Shown here piece by piece: positions 1 through 9,136 of a stretch of 64,000 nt of DNA (position 1 is the first letter of the stretch; each line of letters opens with the position of its first letter). The translations under genes and the position numbers were made by a program. The notes under the pieces are model-generated. The model had not been told where the DNA came from. It saw only the letters and a list, made by a program, of their open reading frames with translations, and ran no database searches. This DNA comes from Rhizobium sp. 32-5/1 (GTDB lineage Bacteria > Pseudomonadota > Alphaproteobacteria > Rhizobiales > Rhizobiaceae): positions 3,474,501-3,538,500 of the forward strand of contig NZ_CP120638.1 in the NCBI RefSeq assembly GCF_029537235.1. Direction: 5' to 3'.

Positions 1-2
1 CG

Positions 3-2255
3 AACGTCGCCAAGCTGCAGAAATACACGGTCGAACTCTACAAGGAAATCCAGGAATACTCCGGCCAGGACATCGGCCTGCACATGACCTCCGGCATGAT
101 GCTGGCTGCCACGAACGAGCGTTTCGACTGGATGAAGTCGATCCTCGCCAAGGGCCGCTACATGGGTCTCGATGCGCATCTGCTCAGCCCCAAGGAAGCG
201 CATGAGCTGATGCCGCTGCTCGATCCGACACAGTTTGTCGGCGCGGTGTTCGATCCCGTGGAAGGCCATCTCGACCCCTATGGCACGACGCATGCATATG
301 CCAAGTCCGCCAAGAAAAATGGCGCTGACATCTACCTGCACACCAAGGTCGAAGATCTGGTCCAGCTGGAAAACGGCTCGTGGCGGGTCATCACCAACAA
401 GGGCGAGATCATTGCCGAGCATGTCGTCAATGCCGCCGGCCTCTGGGCCCGCGAAGTCGGACGCATGACCGGGCTTGAGCTGCCGGTCCTGGCGATGGAG
501 CATATGTACCTGATCACCGAGGACATGCCCGAGGTTATCGAGTTCAACAAGACGACCGGCAAGGAATTGATGCACTGCGTCGATTTCGACGGGGAAATCT
601 ACCTGCGCCAGGAACGCAACGGCATGCTGATGGGCACGTACGAAAAGGCTTGCCGGCCGTGGTCGCCGCTGACGACGCCGTGGGATTTCGGCCATGAGCT
701 TCTCGCCGAAGATATCGAGCGCATCACGCCCGAGCTGGAGGTCGGGTTCCGTCATTTCCCGGCCTTCAACAATGCCGGCATCAAGAAGATCATCAACGGC
801 CCCTTCACCTTCTCGCCTGATGGCAACCCGTTGGTCGGACCGGTGCGCGGGCTCACCAATTACTGGTCGGCCTGCGCCGTCATGGCCGGCTTCAGCCAGG
901 GCGGCGGCGTTGGTCTGGCGCTCGCCAACTGGATCATCGAGGGCGATCCGGGCTTCGACGTGTTTGCCATGGACGTGTCGCGCTACGGCGATTTCGCAAC
1001 GCTCGGCTATACCAATGCCAAGGTGCGCGAAAACTATTCGCGCCGTTTCTCGATCCGTTATCCCAACGAGGAACTGCCGGGCGCGCGCCCGTTCCTGACC
1101 ACGCCGATCTACGATAAGCTGAAGGAGGCCGGCGCGATCTTCGGTGCTTCCTATGGTCTGGAAGCGCCGCTCTGGTTTGCCCCCAAGGGCGAGGAAGACA
1201 AGTTTTCCTGGCGCCGTTCCAACGATTTCGACGTTGTCGGCGCCGAGGCGAAAGCCGTGCGCGACAGCGTTGGGCTGATGGAGACCTCGGGCTTTGCCAA
1301 ATATGCGATCACCGGCAAGGGCGCCGAAGCCTGGCTCGACCGCATGCTGACCTGCCGCATGCCTGCAACCGGACGCATGGCTTTGGCGCCGATGCTGAAG
1401 GACGACGGCAAGCTGATCGGTGATTTCACGCTTGCGAAATTGGCCGAGGGTGATTTCCTGTTGATCGGCTCGGGCATTGCCGAGGAGTATCACATGCGCT
1501 GGTTCGAGAGCCACCTGCCTGACGATGGCTCCGTGACGATACGCGCCATCAATCTCGGCCTTGTCGGCCTTTCGATTGCAGGTCCGAACGCCCGCGCGGT
1601 CATGGCAAAACTCACCCATCTCGATATGTCGGATGCGGGTTTCCCGTTCATGGATATCCGTCGCATGGATCTGAAAATGGCGCCGGCGATCGTCGGGCGC
1701 GTCAGCTATACCGGCGATCTCGGTTATGAAATCTGGATGAAGCCGGAATATCAGCGCTACATCTACGATCTGCTGATGGAGGCGGGCGCCGAGTTCGATA
1801 TCCGGCTGTTCGGGCTTCGCGCGCTCAATGCGCTGCGCGTCGAAAAATCCTTCGGCAGCTGGTCGCGCGAATTCCGGCCGCTCTACGGACCCTATGAGGC
1901 GGGGCTCGGTCGATTCGTTGCTCTGTCCAAAGACGCGGAATTTATCGGTAAGGCTGCGGCAACGAAGGAAAGCGCAGACGGCGGCATGCTCAGGCTGCGC
2001 ACCTTCATCATCGAGGCCAAGGATGCAGACGTCATCGGCGACGAGCCGATTTTTCTGAATGGCGAAGTACGCGGCTGGGTCACCTCCGGCGGTTTTGCCC
2101 ATGCCTCCGGGGTTTCGGTCGCCATCGGCTATGTGCCGAAGGAAATCGCCGACGAGGCCGGAGACTGGTCGATCGAACTGCTGGGCGAAATTTTGCCGGC
2201 CCGATTGCAACCGCAGGCGCTTTTCGACGCCAACGGATCGCGTATGCGATCGTAG
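3..2255 (+). CDS. FAD-dependent dimethylglycine/sarcosine dehydrogenase-like protein, 5' end outside window
   Basis: The frame is open from the left edge, so this is the C-terminal ~750 residues of a protein usually a little over 800 aa. The N-terminal FAD-binding GxGxxG motif must lie outside the window. The visible part starts inside the DAO oxidoreductase domain (to about visible residue 340, ending around NYWSACAVMAGFSQGGG), followed by a linker and a GcvT-type folate-binding aminomethyltransferase domain (about 370-740, with YTGDLGYEIWM). This order is typical of dimethylglycine and sarcosine dehydrogenases, which oxidatively demethylate N-methylglycines and pass the one-carbon unit to tetrahydrofolate. 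The exact substrate cannot be read from the sequence. It lies upstream of the liv operon on the same strand, about 300 bases away, probably as a separate unit. Confidence 0.85.
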   Translation, partial: NVAKLQKYTVELYKEIQEYSGQDIGLHMTSGMMLAATNERFDWMKSILAKGRYMGLDAHLLSPKEAHELMPLLDPTQFVGAVFDPVEGHLDPYGTTHAYAKSAKKNGADIYLHTKVEDLVQLENGSWRVITNKGEIIAEHVVNAAGLWAREVGRMTGLELPVLAMEHMYLITEDMPEVIEFNKTTGKELMHCVDFDGEIYLRQERNGMLMGTYEKACRPWSPLTTPWDFGHELLAEDIERITPELEVGFRHFPAFNNAGIKKIINGPFTFSPDGNPLVGPVRGLTNYWSACAVMAGFSQGGGVGLALANWIIEGDPGFDVFAMDVSRYGDFATLGYTNAKVRENYSRRFSIRYPNEELPGARPFLTTPIYDKLKEAGAIFGASYGLEAPLWFAPKGEEDKFSWRRSNDFDVVGAEAKAVRDSVGLMETSGFAKYAITGKGAEAWLDRMLTCRMPATGRMALAPMLKDDGKLIGDFTLAKLAEGDFLLIGSGIAEEYHMRWFESHLPDDGSVTIRAINLGLVGLSIAGPNARAVMAKLTHLDMSDAGFPFMDIRRMDLKMAPAIVGRVSYTGDLGYEIWMKPEYQRYIYDLLMEAGAEFDIRLFGLRALNALRVEKSFGSWSREFRPLYGPYEAGLGRFVALSKDAEFIGKAAATKESADGGMLRLRTFIIEAKDADVIGDEPIFLNGEVRGWVTSGGFAHASGVSVAIGYVPKEIADEAGDWSIELLGEILPARLQPQALFDANGSRMRS

Positions 2256-2551
2256 GTCAGAGCAGGTGATTTTGCGACTTTTGCCCGAAATGACACCTAT
2301 CGGTCAAATCTTCGGTGCTCCGTAGAATTCACGGTTGGGCGCTTAAAACGCGACTGCAAACTGCTTCTTTTTTGGTTTATTGGCTCTTAAAGCGTCAAAT
2401 TCACTAAAGATTCAAAGATTCTCCGGAAAGCGCCATTTTACGCTTCACTTTTATTCCGAAAGCATTATGGAATCCCCCTATCGAAAGGGCTCGCAAAGAG
2501 CCTGCAAAACAAGAGGTCTGACCCCAAGGGGATCAGGCCCGGGGGATAAAT
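2256..2551. other. Intergenic region upstream of the liv operon
   Basis: About 300 bases between the oxidoreductase and livH, visibly richer in A/T than the flanking genes, as expected for a promoter region. I see no convincing gene, terminator or -24/-12 promoter here. The frame that crosses it on the plus strand (from 2380) is out of frame with livH and looks like a shadow. Confidence 0.4.
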
Positions 2552-3454
2552 ATGGAGTATTTTGTCCAGCAGGTCGTCAATGGCCTGACGCTTGGCTCAA
2601 TCTATGGTTTGATCGCCATTGGCTATACAATGGTTTACGGCATCATCGGCATGGTCAATTTCGCCCACGGCGATATTTTCATGCTCGGTGGCTTCGCAGC
2701 GTTGATCGTTTATCTGCTGCTCGTGTCGCTCTTTGGCGGCGTTCCGATTGCGCTGGCGCTTCTCATCATGATCCTGGTTGCGATGGTGATGACCGGTCTC
2801 TGGAACTGGGTGATCGAAAAGATGGCCTATCGGCCGTTGCGCGGTTCCTTCCGGCTTGCACCGCTGATCACTGCCATCGGCATGTCGATTGCCCTGTCCA
2901 ACTTCATCCAGGTGACCCAGGGTCCGCGCAACAAACCGATCCCCTCCATGGTTTCCTCGGTTTATGAAGTCTTCGGCATCTCGATTTCGCTGAAGCAGAT
3001 CATCATCGTGGTCGTGACCGCGGTTCTGCTGACGATCTTCTGGTACATCGTCAATCACACGCCGCTTGGTCGCGCCCAGCGCGCTACCGAGCAGGATCGC
3101 AAGATGGCGGCACTGCTCGGCATCGATGTCGACAAGACCATCTCGATCACCTTCGTCATGGGCGCAGCCCTTGCGGCTGTCGCGGGCACCATGTACCTGA
3201 TGTATTACGGTGTTATCGTCTTTACCGATGGCTTCACGCCAGGCGTCAAGGCGTTCACGGCGGCCGTTCTCGGCGGTATCGGTTCGCTTCCGGGTGCTGT
3301 TCTCGGCGGATTGATGATCGGTCTGATCGAGAGCTTGTATTCGGCCTATTTCACGATCGACTACAAGGATGTCGCGACATTCTCGATCCTCGCCATCGTG
3401 CTGATCTTCAAGCCGTCCGGTATCCTTGGACGTCCGGAAGTCGAGAAGGTATAA
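2552..3454 (+). CDS. livH: Branched-chain amino acid ABC transporter permease LivH
   Basis: 300-aa integral membrane permease of the hydrophobic amino acid uptake (HAAT) family. The N-terminus carries the family signature around TMVYGIIGMVNFAHGDIFM, and the end (FKPSGILGRPEVEKV) is the usual LivH terminus. Several strongly hydrophobic segments cover the whole length. It should pair with LivM in the inner membrane to form the channel. It is first of livH-livM-livG-livF; livM starts 5 bases after its stop codon, so the two are likely co-translated. A GGGGGA stretch before ATG 2552 is a plausible ribosome binding site. Confidence 0.93.
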   Translation: MEYFVQQVVNGLTLGSIYGLIAIGYTMVYGIIGMVNFAHGDIFMLGGFAALIVYLLLVSLFGGVPIALALLIMILVAMVMTGLWNWVIEKMAYRPLRGSFRLAPLITAIGMSIALSNFIQVTQGPRNKPIPSMVSSVYEVFGISISLKQIIIVVVTAVLLTIFWYIVNHTPLGRAQRATEQDRKMAALLGIDVDKTISITFVMGAALAAVAGTMYLMYYGVIVFTDGFTPGVKAFTAAVLGGIGSLPGAVLGGLMIGLIESLYSAYFTIDYKDVATFSILAIVLIFKPSGILGRPEVEKV

Positions 3455-3458
3455 ACCC

Positions 3459-5027
3459 ATGGCAAACACGACTTCCACACCCGCAGGCGCCGATGACAAT
3501 CTGATGGCGCGGGCCCTGCGCGAGGCTTTTTATGCCGCGCTTGTCGCGCTCGGCCTGTTCGTCCTGTTCGTCGGCCTGAAGACCGACCAGAATATCCTGA
3601 ACGAACTCATTCTCGTTCAGCGCTGGGGACTGCTCGCGATTTTCGTCGCCATCGCCGCCGTCGGCCGCTTCCTGGCGGTTGCCTATATCAGGCCGTTTTT
3701 CGCTCGCCAGAAGGTGACGAATGCCATAACCGGCCTTCTTCCCGACAGTGTTGCCACGCGGTTCTTTCGGACGCCGATGGTCATCGCGGCGGCTGTCGTG
3801 GCCATTGTGCTGATGTTTGCCGGCGAAACAATCGCGGCGGCTGTGCCGGTGTCGCTTGCTCCCTGGGTCACGATGATCCGGGCGATGTCGATCATTTATG
3901 TTCTGGCGTTTGGTTTCTTCTATTTCCGTGCCTACATCGCCGCGCATTTCAACATGCTCGCGATCATTGCCCTGATCATCTATCCGCCTGTCATGGTGTA
4001 TTTCTTCGGCTTCCAGGGGTCGCTGAAATGGGTCGATAACTTTGGGATCCAGATCCTCATCTATGTCATGCTCGCCTGGGGCCTGAATATCGTCGTCGGT
4101 CTCGCCGGTCTTCTCGATCTCGGCTACGTCGCCTTCTATGCCGTTGGGGCCTATTCCTACGCGCTTCTGTCGTCCTATCTGGGTCTATCGTTCTGGGTTC
4201 TTCTGCCGCTGGCGGGCATTCTGGCCGCCCTATGGGGCATCGTTCTCGGTTTCCCGGTCCTTCGCCTGAAGGGTGATTATCTGGCGATCGTGACGCTCGC
4301 TTTCGGCGAAATCATCCGTCTCGTTCTGATCAACTGGACGGAAGTGACCAAGGGTACCTTCGGGATCTCGGGCATTGCCAAGGCCTCGGTTTTCGGCATC
4401 TGGTCATTCGATGTCAGCGCACCGAACAACTTCGCCAAGGTCTTCGAATTGCCGATGTCGTCGGCTTATTACAAGATCTTCCTCTTCTATCTGGCGCTCG
4501 CGCTCTGCATGCTGACGGCTTATGTCACTGTGCGTCTGCGTCGCATGCCGATCGGCCGTGCTTGGGAAGCGCTGCGCGAGGATGAAATCGCCTGCCGGTC
4601 GCTTGGGATCAATACGGTCACAACCAAGCTGACGGCCTTTGCAACGGGCGCTATGTTCGGCGGTTTCGCCGGCTCGTTCTTCGCGGTCCGCCAGGGCTTC
4701 GTATCGCCGGAAAGCTTCGTCTTCCTTGAATCCGCAATCATCCTTGCCATTGTTGTTCTCGGCGGCATGGGTTCGCTGGTCGGTATCGCCATTGCGGCGA
4801 CTGTCATGATCGGCGGCACCGAACTGCTGCGCGAAATGACGATCCTGAAGCAGGTCTTCGGGCCTGACTTCACGCCGGAACTTTACCGCATGCTGATTTT
4901 CGGTCTGGCAATGATCGTGGTCATGGTCTGGAAGCCCCGCGGCTTTGTCGGATCACGCGAACCCACGGCATTCCTGCGCGAAAGCAAGAGTGTATCCGGT
5001 AGTTTCACCAAGGAAGGTCACGGTTGA
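3459..5027 (+). CDS. livM: Branched-chain amino acid ABC transporter permease LivM
   Basis: 522-aa second permease of the HAAT transporter. It is longer than the ~425-aa E. coli protein because of a roughly 180-residue N-terminal extension with extra hydrophobic segments, a form common in rhizobia. The core contains GLNIVVGLAGLLDLGYVAF and LRLKGDYLAIVTLAFGEI, both hallmarks of LivM. I chose ATG 3459, 4 bases after the livH stop, over the upstream in-frame ATG at 3426, which lies inside livH. The C-terminus overlaps the start of livG. Confidence 0.92.
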   Translation: MANTTSTPAGADDNLMARALREAFYAALVALGLFVLFVGLKTDQNILNELILVQRWGLLAIFVAIAAVGRFLAVAYIRPFFARQKVTNAITGLLPDSVATRFFRTPMVIAAAVVAIVLMFAGETIAAAVPVSLAPWVTMIRAMSIIYVLAFGFFYFRAYIAAHFNMLAIIALIIYPPVMVYFFGFQGSLKWVDNFGIQILIYVMLAWGLNIVVGLAGLLDLGYVAFYAVGAYSYALLSSYLGLSFWVLLPLAGILAALWGIVLGFPVLRLKGDYLAIVTLAFGEIIRLVLINWTEVTKGTFGISGIAKASVFGIWSFDVSAPNNFAKVFELPMSSAYYKIFLFYLALALCMLTAYVTVRLRRMPIGRAWEALREDEIACRSLGINTVTTKLTAFATGAMFGGFAGSFFAVRQGFVSPESFVFLESAIILAIVVLGGMGSLVGIAIAATVMIGGTELLREMTILKQVFGPDFTPELYRMLIFGLAMIVVMVWKPRGFVGSREPTAFLRESKSVSGSFTKEGHG

Positions 5028-5913
5028 TGACGACCGGAGTGAATATGATGACAAAAGATCCCATTCTCAAAGTCGAACACCTGTCGATGCGCTTCGGCGG
5101 CCTGATGGCCATCAACGATCTCTCGTTCGAAGCCTATCGTGGTGACATCACGGCGCTCATCGGCCCGAACGGTGCCGGCAAGACGACCGTTTTCAACTGC
5201 ATCACCGGCTTCTACAAGCCGACGATGGGCTTGATCACCATGCGCCAGAAGGCCGGCAAGGAATTCCTTCTGGAGCGCATGTCGGATTTCGAAGTAACGC
5301 GCGACGCCAAGGTCGCCCGCACCTTTCAGAATATCCGGTTGTTCTCGGGCCTCACGGTTCTGGAGAACCTGCTGGTTGCGCAACACAACAAGCTGATGCT
5401 GGCCTCGGGTTACACGATCCTCGGTTTGCTTGGCTTCCCCGCCTACAAGCGGGCATCGCTGGAATCGATCGAACAGGCCAAATATTGGCTGGATAAGGCG
5501 AACCTTACCGATCGCGCCGACGATCCGGCCGGTGATCTGCCCTACGGTGCGCAACGACGCCTGGAAATCGCCCGTGCGATGTGCACGGGTCCGGAATTCC
5601 TCTGCCTCGATGAGCCGGCGGCCGGTCTCAACCCGCGCGAATCGCTGACACTCAACGAGTTGCTGCGCAGCATCCGCAACGACACCGCGACCTCCATCCT
5701 GCTGATCGAGCATGATATGTCCGTGGTCATGGAAATTTCCGACCACGTCGTCGTGCTGGAATACGGACAGAAGATTTCGGATGGCAATCCGGAGCATGTA
5801 AAGAACGATCCGAAGGTTATCGCCGCCTATCTCGGGGTCGAAGACGATGAGGTAGAGGAAGTGATCGAAGAGATCGAAGTCATCGCGGAAACCGCGCCGG
5901 GGGCACGCACTGA
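5027..5913 (+). CDS. livG: Branched-chain amino acid ABC transporter ATPase LivG, apparent frameshift at the C-terminus
   Basis: ATP-binding subunit of the HAAT transporter: Walker A GPNGAGKTT, signature region LPYGAQRRLEIARAM, Walker B FLCLDEPAAGLNP, then the H-loop LLIEHDMSVV. As written, the frame has no stop at the end and runs out of frame through the first 317 bases of livF to 6229, giving 401 aa instead of the usual 255-295. One more G in the GGGGG run at 5899-5903 would end the protein at TGA 5911-5913, overlapping the livF ATG in a TGATG junction. I therefore give 5913 as the true end (295 aa). ATG 5027 overlaps the livM stop (ATGA) with AGGAAGG nine bases upstream; ATG 5045 or 5048 is also possible. 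Confidence 0.85.
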
Positions 5914-6638
5914 TGAGCGAGACCCTTCTTCATGTCCAGAACGTCGAGACGTATTACGGCAATATTCGTGCGCTGGCCGGCGTCGAAGTCGATGTCAAGA
6001 GTGGCGAGATCGTCTGCATGATCGGCGCCAACGGCGCCGGCAAATCGACGCTGATGATGACGATTTGCGGCAGCCCGCAGGCGCGTACCGGTTCGGTCAT
6101 CTTCGATGGTCAAGACATCACGCGGATGCCGACGCACGAGATCGCCCGATTGCGCATTGCCCAGTCCCCGGAAGGTCGCCGCATTTTTCCGCGGATGACC
6201 GTCTACGAAAACCTTCAGATGGGCGCTAGCCTCGACAATCTGAAGTATTTCAACGAGGACGTCGAAAAGATCTTCACCCTTTTCCCCCGCCTGAAGGAAC
6301 GTCAGGCGCAGCGCGGCGGAACGCTTTCGGGCGGGGAGCAGCAGATGCTGTCCATCGGCCGTGCATTGATGGCACGTCCGAAGCTCCTGCTGCTCGACGA
6401 GCCGTCGCTCGGTCTTGCGCCGCTGATCGTCAAGCAGATCTTCGAGGCGATCAAGGTCCTGAACAAGGAACAGGGCTTGACGGTCTTCCTTGTCGAGCAG
6501 AACGCCTTTGCGGCCCTCAAGCTGTCCGATCGTGGCTATGTCATGGTCAATGGCAAGGTGACGATGAGCGGAACCGGCAAGGAACTTCTGGCCAACCCGG
6601 AAGTGCGGGCGGCCTATCTCGAAGGCGGCCATCATTGA
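5913..6638 (+). CDS. livF: Branched-chain amino acid ABC transporter ATPase LivF
   Basis: 241-aa second ATPase of the HAAT transporter, of normal length. It has Walker A GANGAGKST, the ABC signature LSGGEQQMLSIGRALM, Walker B LLLLDEPSLGLAP and the H-loop VFLVEQNAFAAL. It pairs with LivG to power the LivH/LivM channel. It starts at ATG 5913 directly at the end of livG, which implies translational coupling. Confidence 0.93.
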   Translation: MSETLLHVQNVETYYGNIRALAGVEVDVKSGEIVCMIGANGAGKSTLMMTICGSPQARTGSVIFDGQDITRMPTHEIARLRIAQSPEGRRIFPRMTVYENLQMGASLDNLKYFNEDVEKIFTLFPRLKERQAQRGGTLSGGEQQMLSIGRALMARPKLLLLDEPSLGLAPLIVKQIFEAIKVLNKEQGLTVFLVEQNAFAALKLSDRGYVMVNGKVTMSGTGKELLANPEVRAAYLEGGHH

Positions 6639-6742
6639 TCGCGAGATTGTTCGCTGCGGCCTTGGGGGCGCTGCGGGCAACGGAACGAAATCGATATTCG
6701 GCGTGCCTGACGTTCTGCGGGCCGCTTTGAGGGAGAGACGGG

Positions 6743-7090
6743 ATGCAAGGCATTCTTTTTGAAGAACCGACGATCTTGGAGTTCGCCTTCGTCACCGTGG
6801 TGATGGGTGGCTGGACCGCATGGCGCACGGGAAAGAGCGCTGCGGAAGGCTGGAGCGGCTACGGCACGCTGGTGATTTACACGCTGCTGCTCGGTGTCGC
6901 CATTCGCTTCATCCACCATGCGCTTTTCAACGGCAGCATGCTGACTTTGCAGTTCTATACCGTGGACACGGTGATCCTTTTGCTGTTTGCTACGGCCGGT
7001 TATCGCTATTACCGTACGAAGCAGATGACCAATAATTACTACTGGCTTTACGAGAAGGCCTCGCCCTTCTCCTGGAAGGCCAAACAATAG
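6743..7090 (+). CDS. Small membrane protein (DUF6867-like) of the liv cluster
   Basis: 115-aa protein with three predicted membrane segments (around residues 9-25, 40-58 and 75-95) and a conserved-looking polar C-terminus (MTNNYYWLYEKASPFSWK). I recall a small uncharacterised alphaproteobacterial family at this position between livF and livK, labelled DUF6867, but cannot confirm it here. GAGGGAGAGACGGG before ATG 6743 contains a good ribosome binding site. Placement inside the transporter cluster suggests an accessory or stabilising role; this is inference from context only. Confidence 0.6.
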   Translation: MQGILFEEPTILEFAFVTVVMGGWTAWRTGKSAAEGWSGYGTLVIYTLLLGVAIRFIHHALFNGSMLTLQFYTVDTVILLLFATAGYRYYRTKQMTNNYYWLYEKASPFSWKAKQ

Positions 7091-7136
7091 AGGAATCCCG
7101 CATCGGCGTTGCAAAACGTCGCTGACGGATAAAAAC

Positions 7137-7172
7137 ACCGGCGCGATTATGGTGGGTATCGCGACCGGTTTT
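7137..7172 (+). terminator. Hairpin with T-tail upstream of livK
   Basis: ACCGG-C-GCGAT (7137-7147) pairs with ATCGC-GA-CCGGT (7158-7169) and is followed by TTTT. It lies between the small membrane gene and livK, 36 bases before the livK start. It could terminate the upstream operon or act as a leader attenuator that sets livK expression apart from the permease genes. The stem has a small internal bulge. Confidence 0.45.
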
Positions 7173-7207
7173 AAAACGACACCCGCCCAATTTTTGGGAG
7201 TAACAAG

Positions 7208-8326
7208 ATGAAAAAGTCACTTTTGTCAGCTGTTGCGCTGACTGCAATGGTCGCTTTCAGCGGCACTGCATGGGCTGATCTGCTGGTTGGTGTTGCTGGT
7301 CCGTTGACAGGTCCGAACGCAGCTTTCGGCGCGCAGCTCCAGAAGGGTGCTGAGCAGGCCGCGGCTGACATCAATGCTGCCGGTGGCATCAATGGCGAGC
7401 AGATCAAGATTGTGCTCGGCGACGACGTGTCCGACCCGAAGCAGGGTGTTTCCGTTGCCAACAAGTTCGTTGCTGACGGCGTGAAGTTCGTTATCGGTCA
7501 CTTCAACTCGGGCGTTTCGATCCCGGCTTCGGAAGTTTACGCTGAAAACGGAATCATGCAGATCACCCCTGCATCGACCAACCCGACCTTCACTGAGCGG
7601 GGCCTCTGGAACACGTTCCGTACCTGCGGCCGTGACGACCAGCAGGGCGCCGTTGCAGGTGCCTACATTGCTGCAAACTTCAAGGACGCCAAGGTTGCCG
7701 TCGTTCACGACAAGACACCTTACGGCCAGGGCCTCGCTGACCTGACCAAGGCTGCCATGAACGAAGCCGGTGTTACCGAGGCTGTTTACGAAGGCATCAC
7801 CGCAGGTGACAAGGACTTCTCGGCCCTGATCGCCAAGATGAAGGAAGCCGGCGTTTCCGTCGTTTATTACGGCGGTCTGCACACCGAATTCGGTCTGATC
7901 GAGCGCCAGGCTGCCGACCAGGGCCTGAAGGCAACCTTCATGTCCGGCGACGGCATCGTTTCGAACGAACTCGCTTCGATCGCAGGCGACGCAGTTGACG
8001 GCACGCTGATGACGTTCGCTCCGGATCCACGCAAAAACCCGTCTGCTACGGAACTCGTTGAAAAGTTCCGCGCTGCCGGCTTCGAGCCTGAAGCTTACAC
8101 GCTCTACTCCTATGCTGCCCTGCAGATCATCGCAGAAGCTGCAAAGACAGCTGGCGGTAACGACCCGCAGGCTGTTGCCGAGAACGTCAAGGGCAAGGGT
8201 CCGTTCAAGACCGTCATCGGCGAACTCAGCTATGACGACAAGGGCGACATCACCCGTCCGGACTACGTCATGTACACCTGGAAGAAGGGTGACGACGGCA
8301 AGTACACCTACTTCCAGAACGAGTAG
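7208..8326 (+). CDS. livK: Branched-chain amino acid ABC transporter substrate-binding protein
   Basis: 372-aa periplasmic binding protein of the Leu/Ile/Val-binding family. A signal peptide covers residues 1-23 with a probable cleavage after ALA-like WA ([17 protein letters not shown]). The mature start, the QMEV-like [18 protein letters not shown] region and [10 protein letters not shown] are typical of the family. GGGAGTAACAAG before ATG 7208 gives a clear ribosome binding site. It completes the livHMGF transporter and is followed by a strong terminator. Codon use is strongly biased to C/G-ending codons, which fits high expression. Confidence 0.92.
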   Translation: MKKSLLSAVALTAMVAFSGTAWADLLVGVAGPLTGPNAAFGAQLQKGAEQAAADINAAGGINGEQIKIVLGDDVSDPKQGVSVANKFVADGVKFVIGHFNSGVSIPASEVYAENGIMQITPASTNPTFTERGLWNTFRTCGRDDQQGAVAGAYIAANFKDAKVAVVHDKTPYGQGLADLTKAAMNEAGVTEAVYEGITAGDKDFSALIAKMKEAGVSVVYYGGLHTEFGLIERQAADQGLKATFMSGDGIVSNELASIAGDAVDGTLMTFAPDPRKNPSATELVEKFRAAGFEPEAYTLYSYAALQIIAEAAKTAGGNDPQAVAENVKGKGPFKTVIGELSYDDKGDITRPDYVMYTWKKGDDGKYTYFQNE

Positions 8327-8374
8327 TCTTGAAGGTTTCGGTTTGATCCGAAAACTTATGATCTCAGGATCGCG

Positions 8375-8401
8375 AAAGCCCGGGCATGTCCCGGGCTTTT
8401 T
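8375..8401 (+). terminator. Rho-independent terminator after livK
   Basis: AAAGCCCGGG (8375-8384), loop CATGT, CCCGGGCTTT (8390-8399), then more T. It is a perfect 10-bp stem 49 bases after the livK stop. It can also serve the convergent marR gene. Confidence 0.9.
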
Positions 8402-8460
8402 GCGTGGGGGCGACCGGTGCCTCGTGGCGTTCGCCGCGCGTCCAGGCTTTGTCCATAAGA

Positions 8461-8908
8461 TCAGCGCAGCATTGCATCCCGCACTTTCGCGAGATCGCGC
8501 TTCAGCGTTTGCAACGCTTCCTCCGTCAGGCCGGTTGCCTCCAGGATTGCCGACGGCACGGATTTGGCTTTTGCTTCGAGACTGCGGCCGCTCTGCGTGA
8601 GTTGAATCCGCACCTGCCGTTCGTCTTTGACGTCTCTCACGCGGCGCAGATGCCGCATGGTTTCCAGGCGTTTCAGAAGGGGGTCAGCGTGCTGGACTCC
8701 AGAAAAGCTTCTCGCCAAGGCTGCCGACGGTCTGGTCATCCTTTTGCCAGAGGGCCACCATCGCCAGGTATTGCGGATAGGTGAGTTCAAGAGCATCCAG
8801 CAGCGGCTTGTAGATGCGGTTAAAGGCATGGTTTGCGGAATAGATCGTAAAGCACAGGAAATCATCAAGTCGCATCGGATTGTTAGCGTCTGCTTCAGTT
8901 TTGCTCAT
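8461..8908 (-). CDS. MarR-family transcriptional regulator, two apparent frameshifts
   Basis: Starts at 8908 (MSKTEADANNPMRLDDF) and reads a MarR/OhrR-like N-terminus with LTYPQYLAMVALW and VGSLGEKLF, then breaks. Adding one base to the run AAAA 8703-8706 and one to GGGGG 8679-8683 restores the family sequence LFLESSTLTPLLKRLE, continuing into RRVRDVKDERQVRIQLT and ending at 8461. The corrected product is 149 aa, the normal length. MarR proteins are dimeric winged-helix repressors, often sensing peroxides or phenolics. It is divergent from the Tat-signal hydrolase, and three copies of an inverted repeat fill the gap, so self-regulation and control of the hydrolase are likely. Confidence 0.8.
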
Positions 8909-8939
8909 AACGATAGTCCTCCATCATTTCCTCTAAAAT

Positions 8940-8959
8940 AATCGTGCACGATTTAATCG
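8940..8959. promoter_or_regulatory. Putative MarR operator 1
   Basis: The perfect 14-bp palindrome AATCGTGCACGATT (8940-8953) overlaps CGATTTAATCG (8949-8959), the first of three copies of CGATYTAATCG in the marR/hydrolase gap. It begins about 31 bases upstream of the marR start. Confidence 0.6.
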
Positions 8960-9002
8960 CAAGGGCTTGACGTCGAAAATCTTCGCATATATGTATATTG
9001 CA

Positions 9003-9013
9003 CGATCTAATCG
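9003..9013. promoter_or_regulatory. Putative MarR operator 2
   Basis: CGATCTAATCG, an inverted repeat (CGAT/ATCG around CTA) identical to operator 3 and differing at one base from operator 1. Confidence 0.6.
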
Positions 9014-9060
9014 TAAGCGATTAAAAGCCGAGCTGGTTTTTTGGGTATTTAAGTCGCTTG

Positions 9061-9071
9061 CGATCTAATCG
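9061..9071. promoter_or_regulatory. Putative MarR operator 3
   Basis: CGATCTAATCG, flanked by G and C so that the inverted repeat extends to 13 bp (9060-9072). It lies about 65 bases upstream of the hydrolase start. Confidence 0.6.
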
Positions 9072-9136
9072 CTAAATATATAAAACCGACTGCGCCATTC
9101 GAAGAGGGGTTGCAGGTTTTGGAAAAGGAGACTGAA

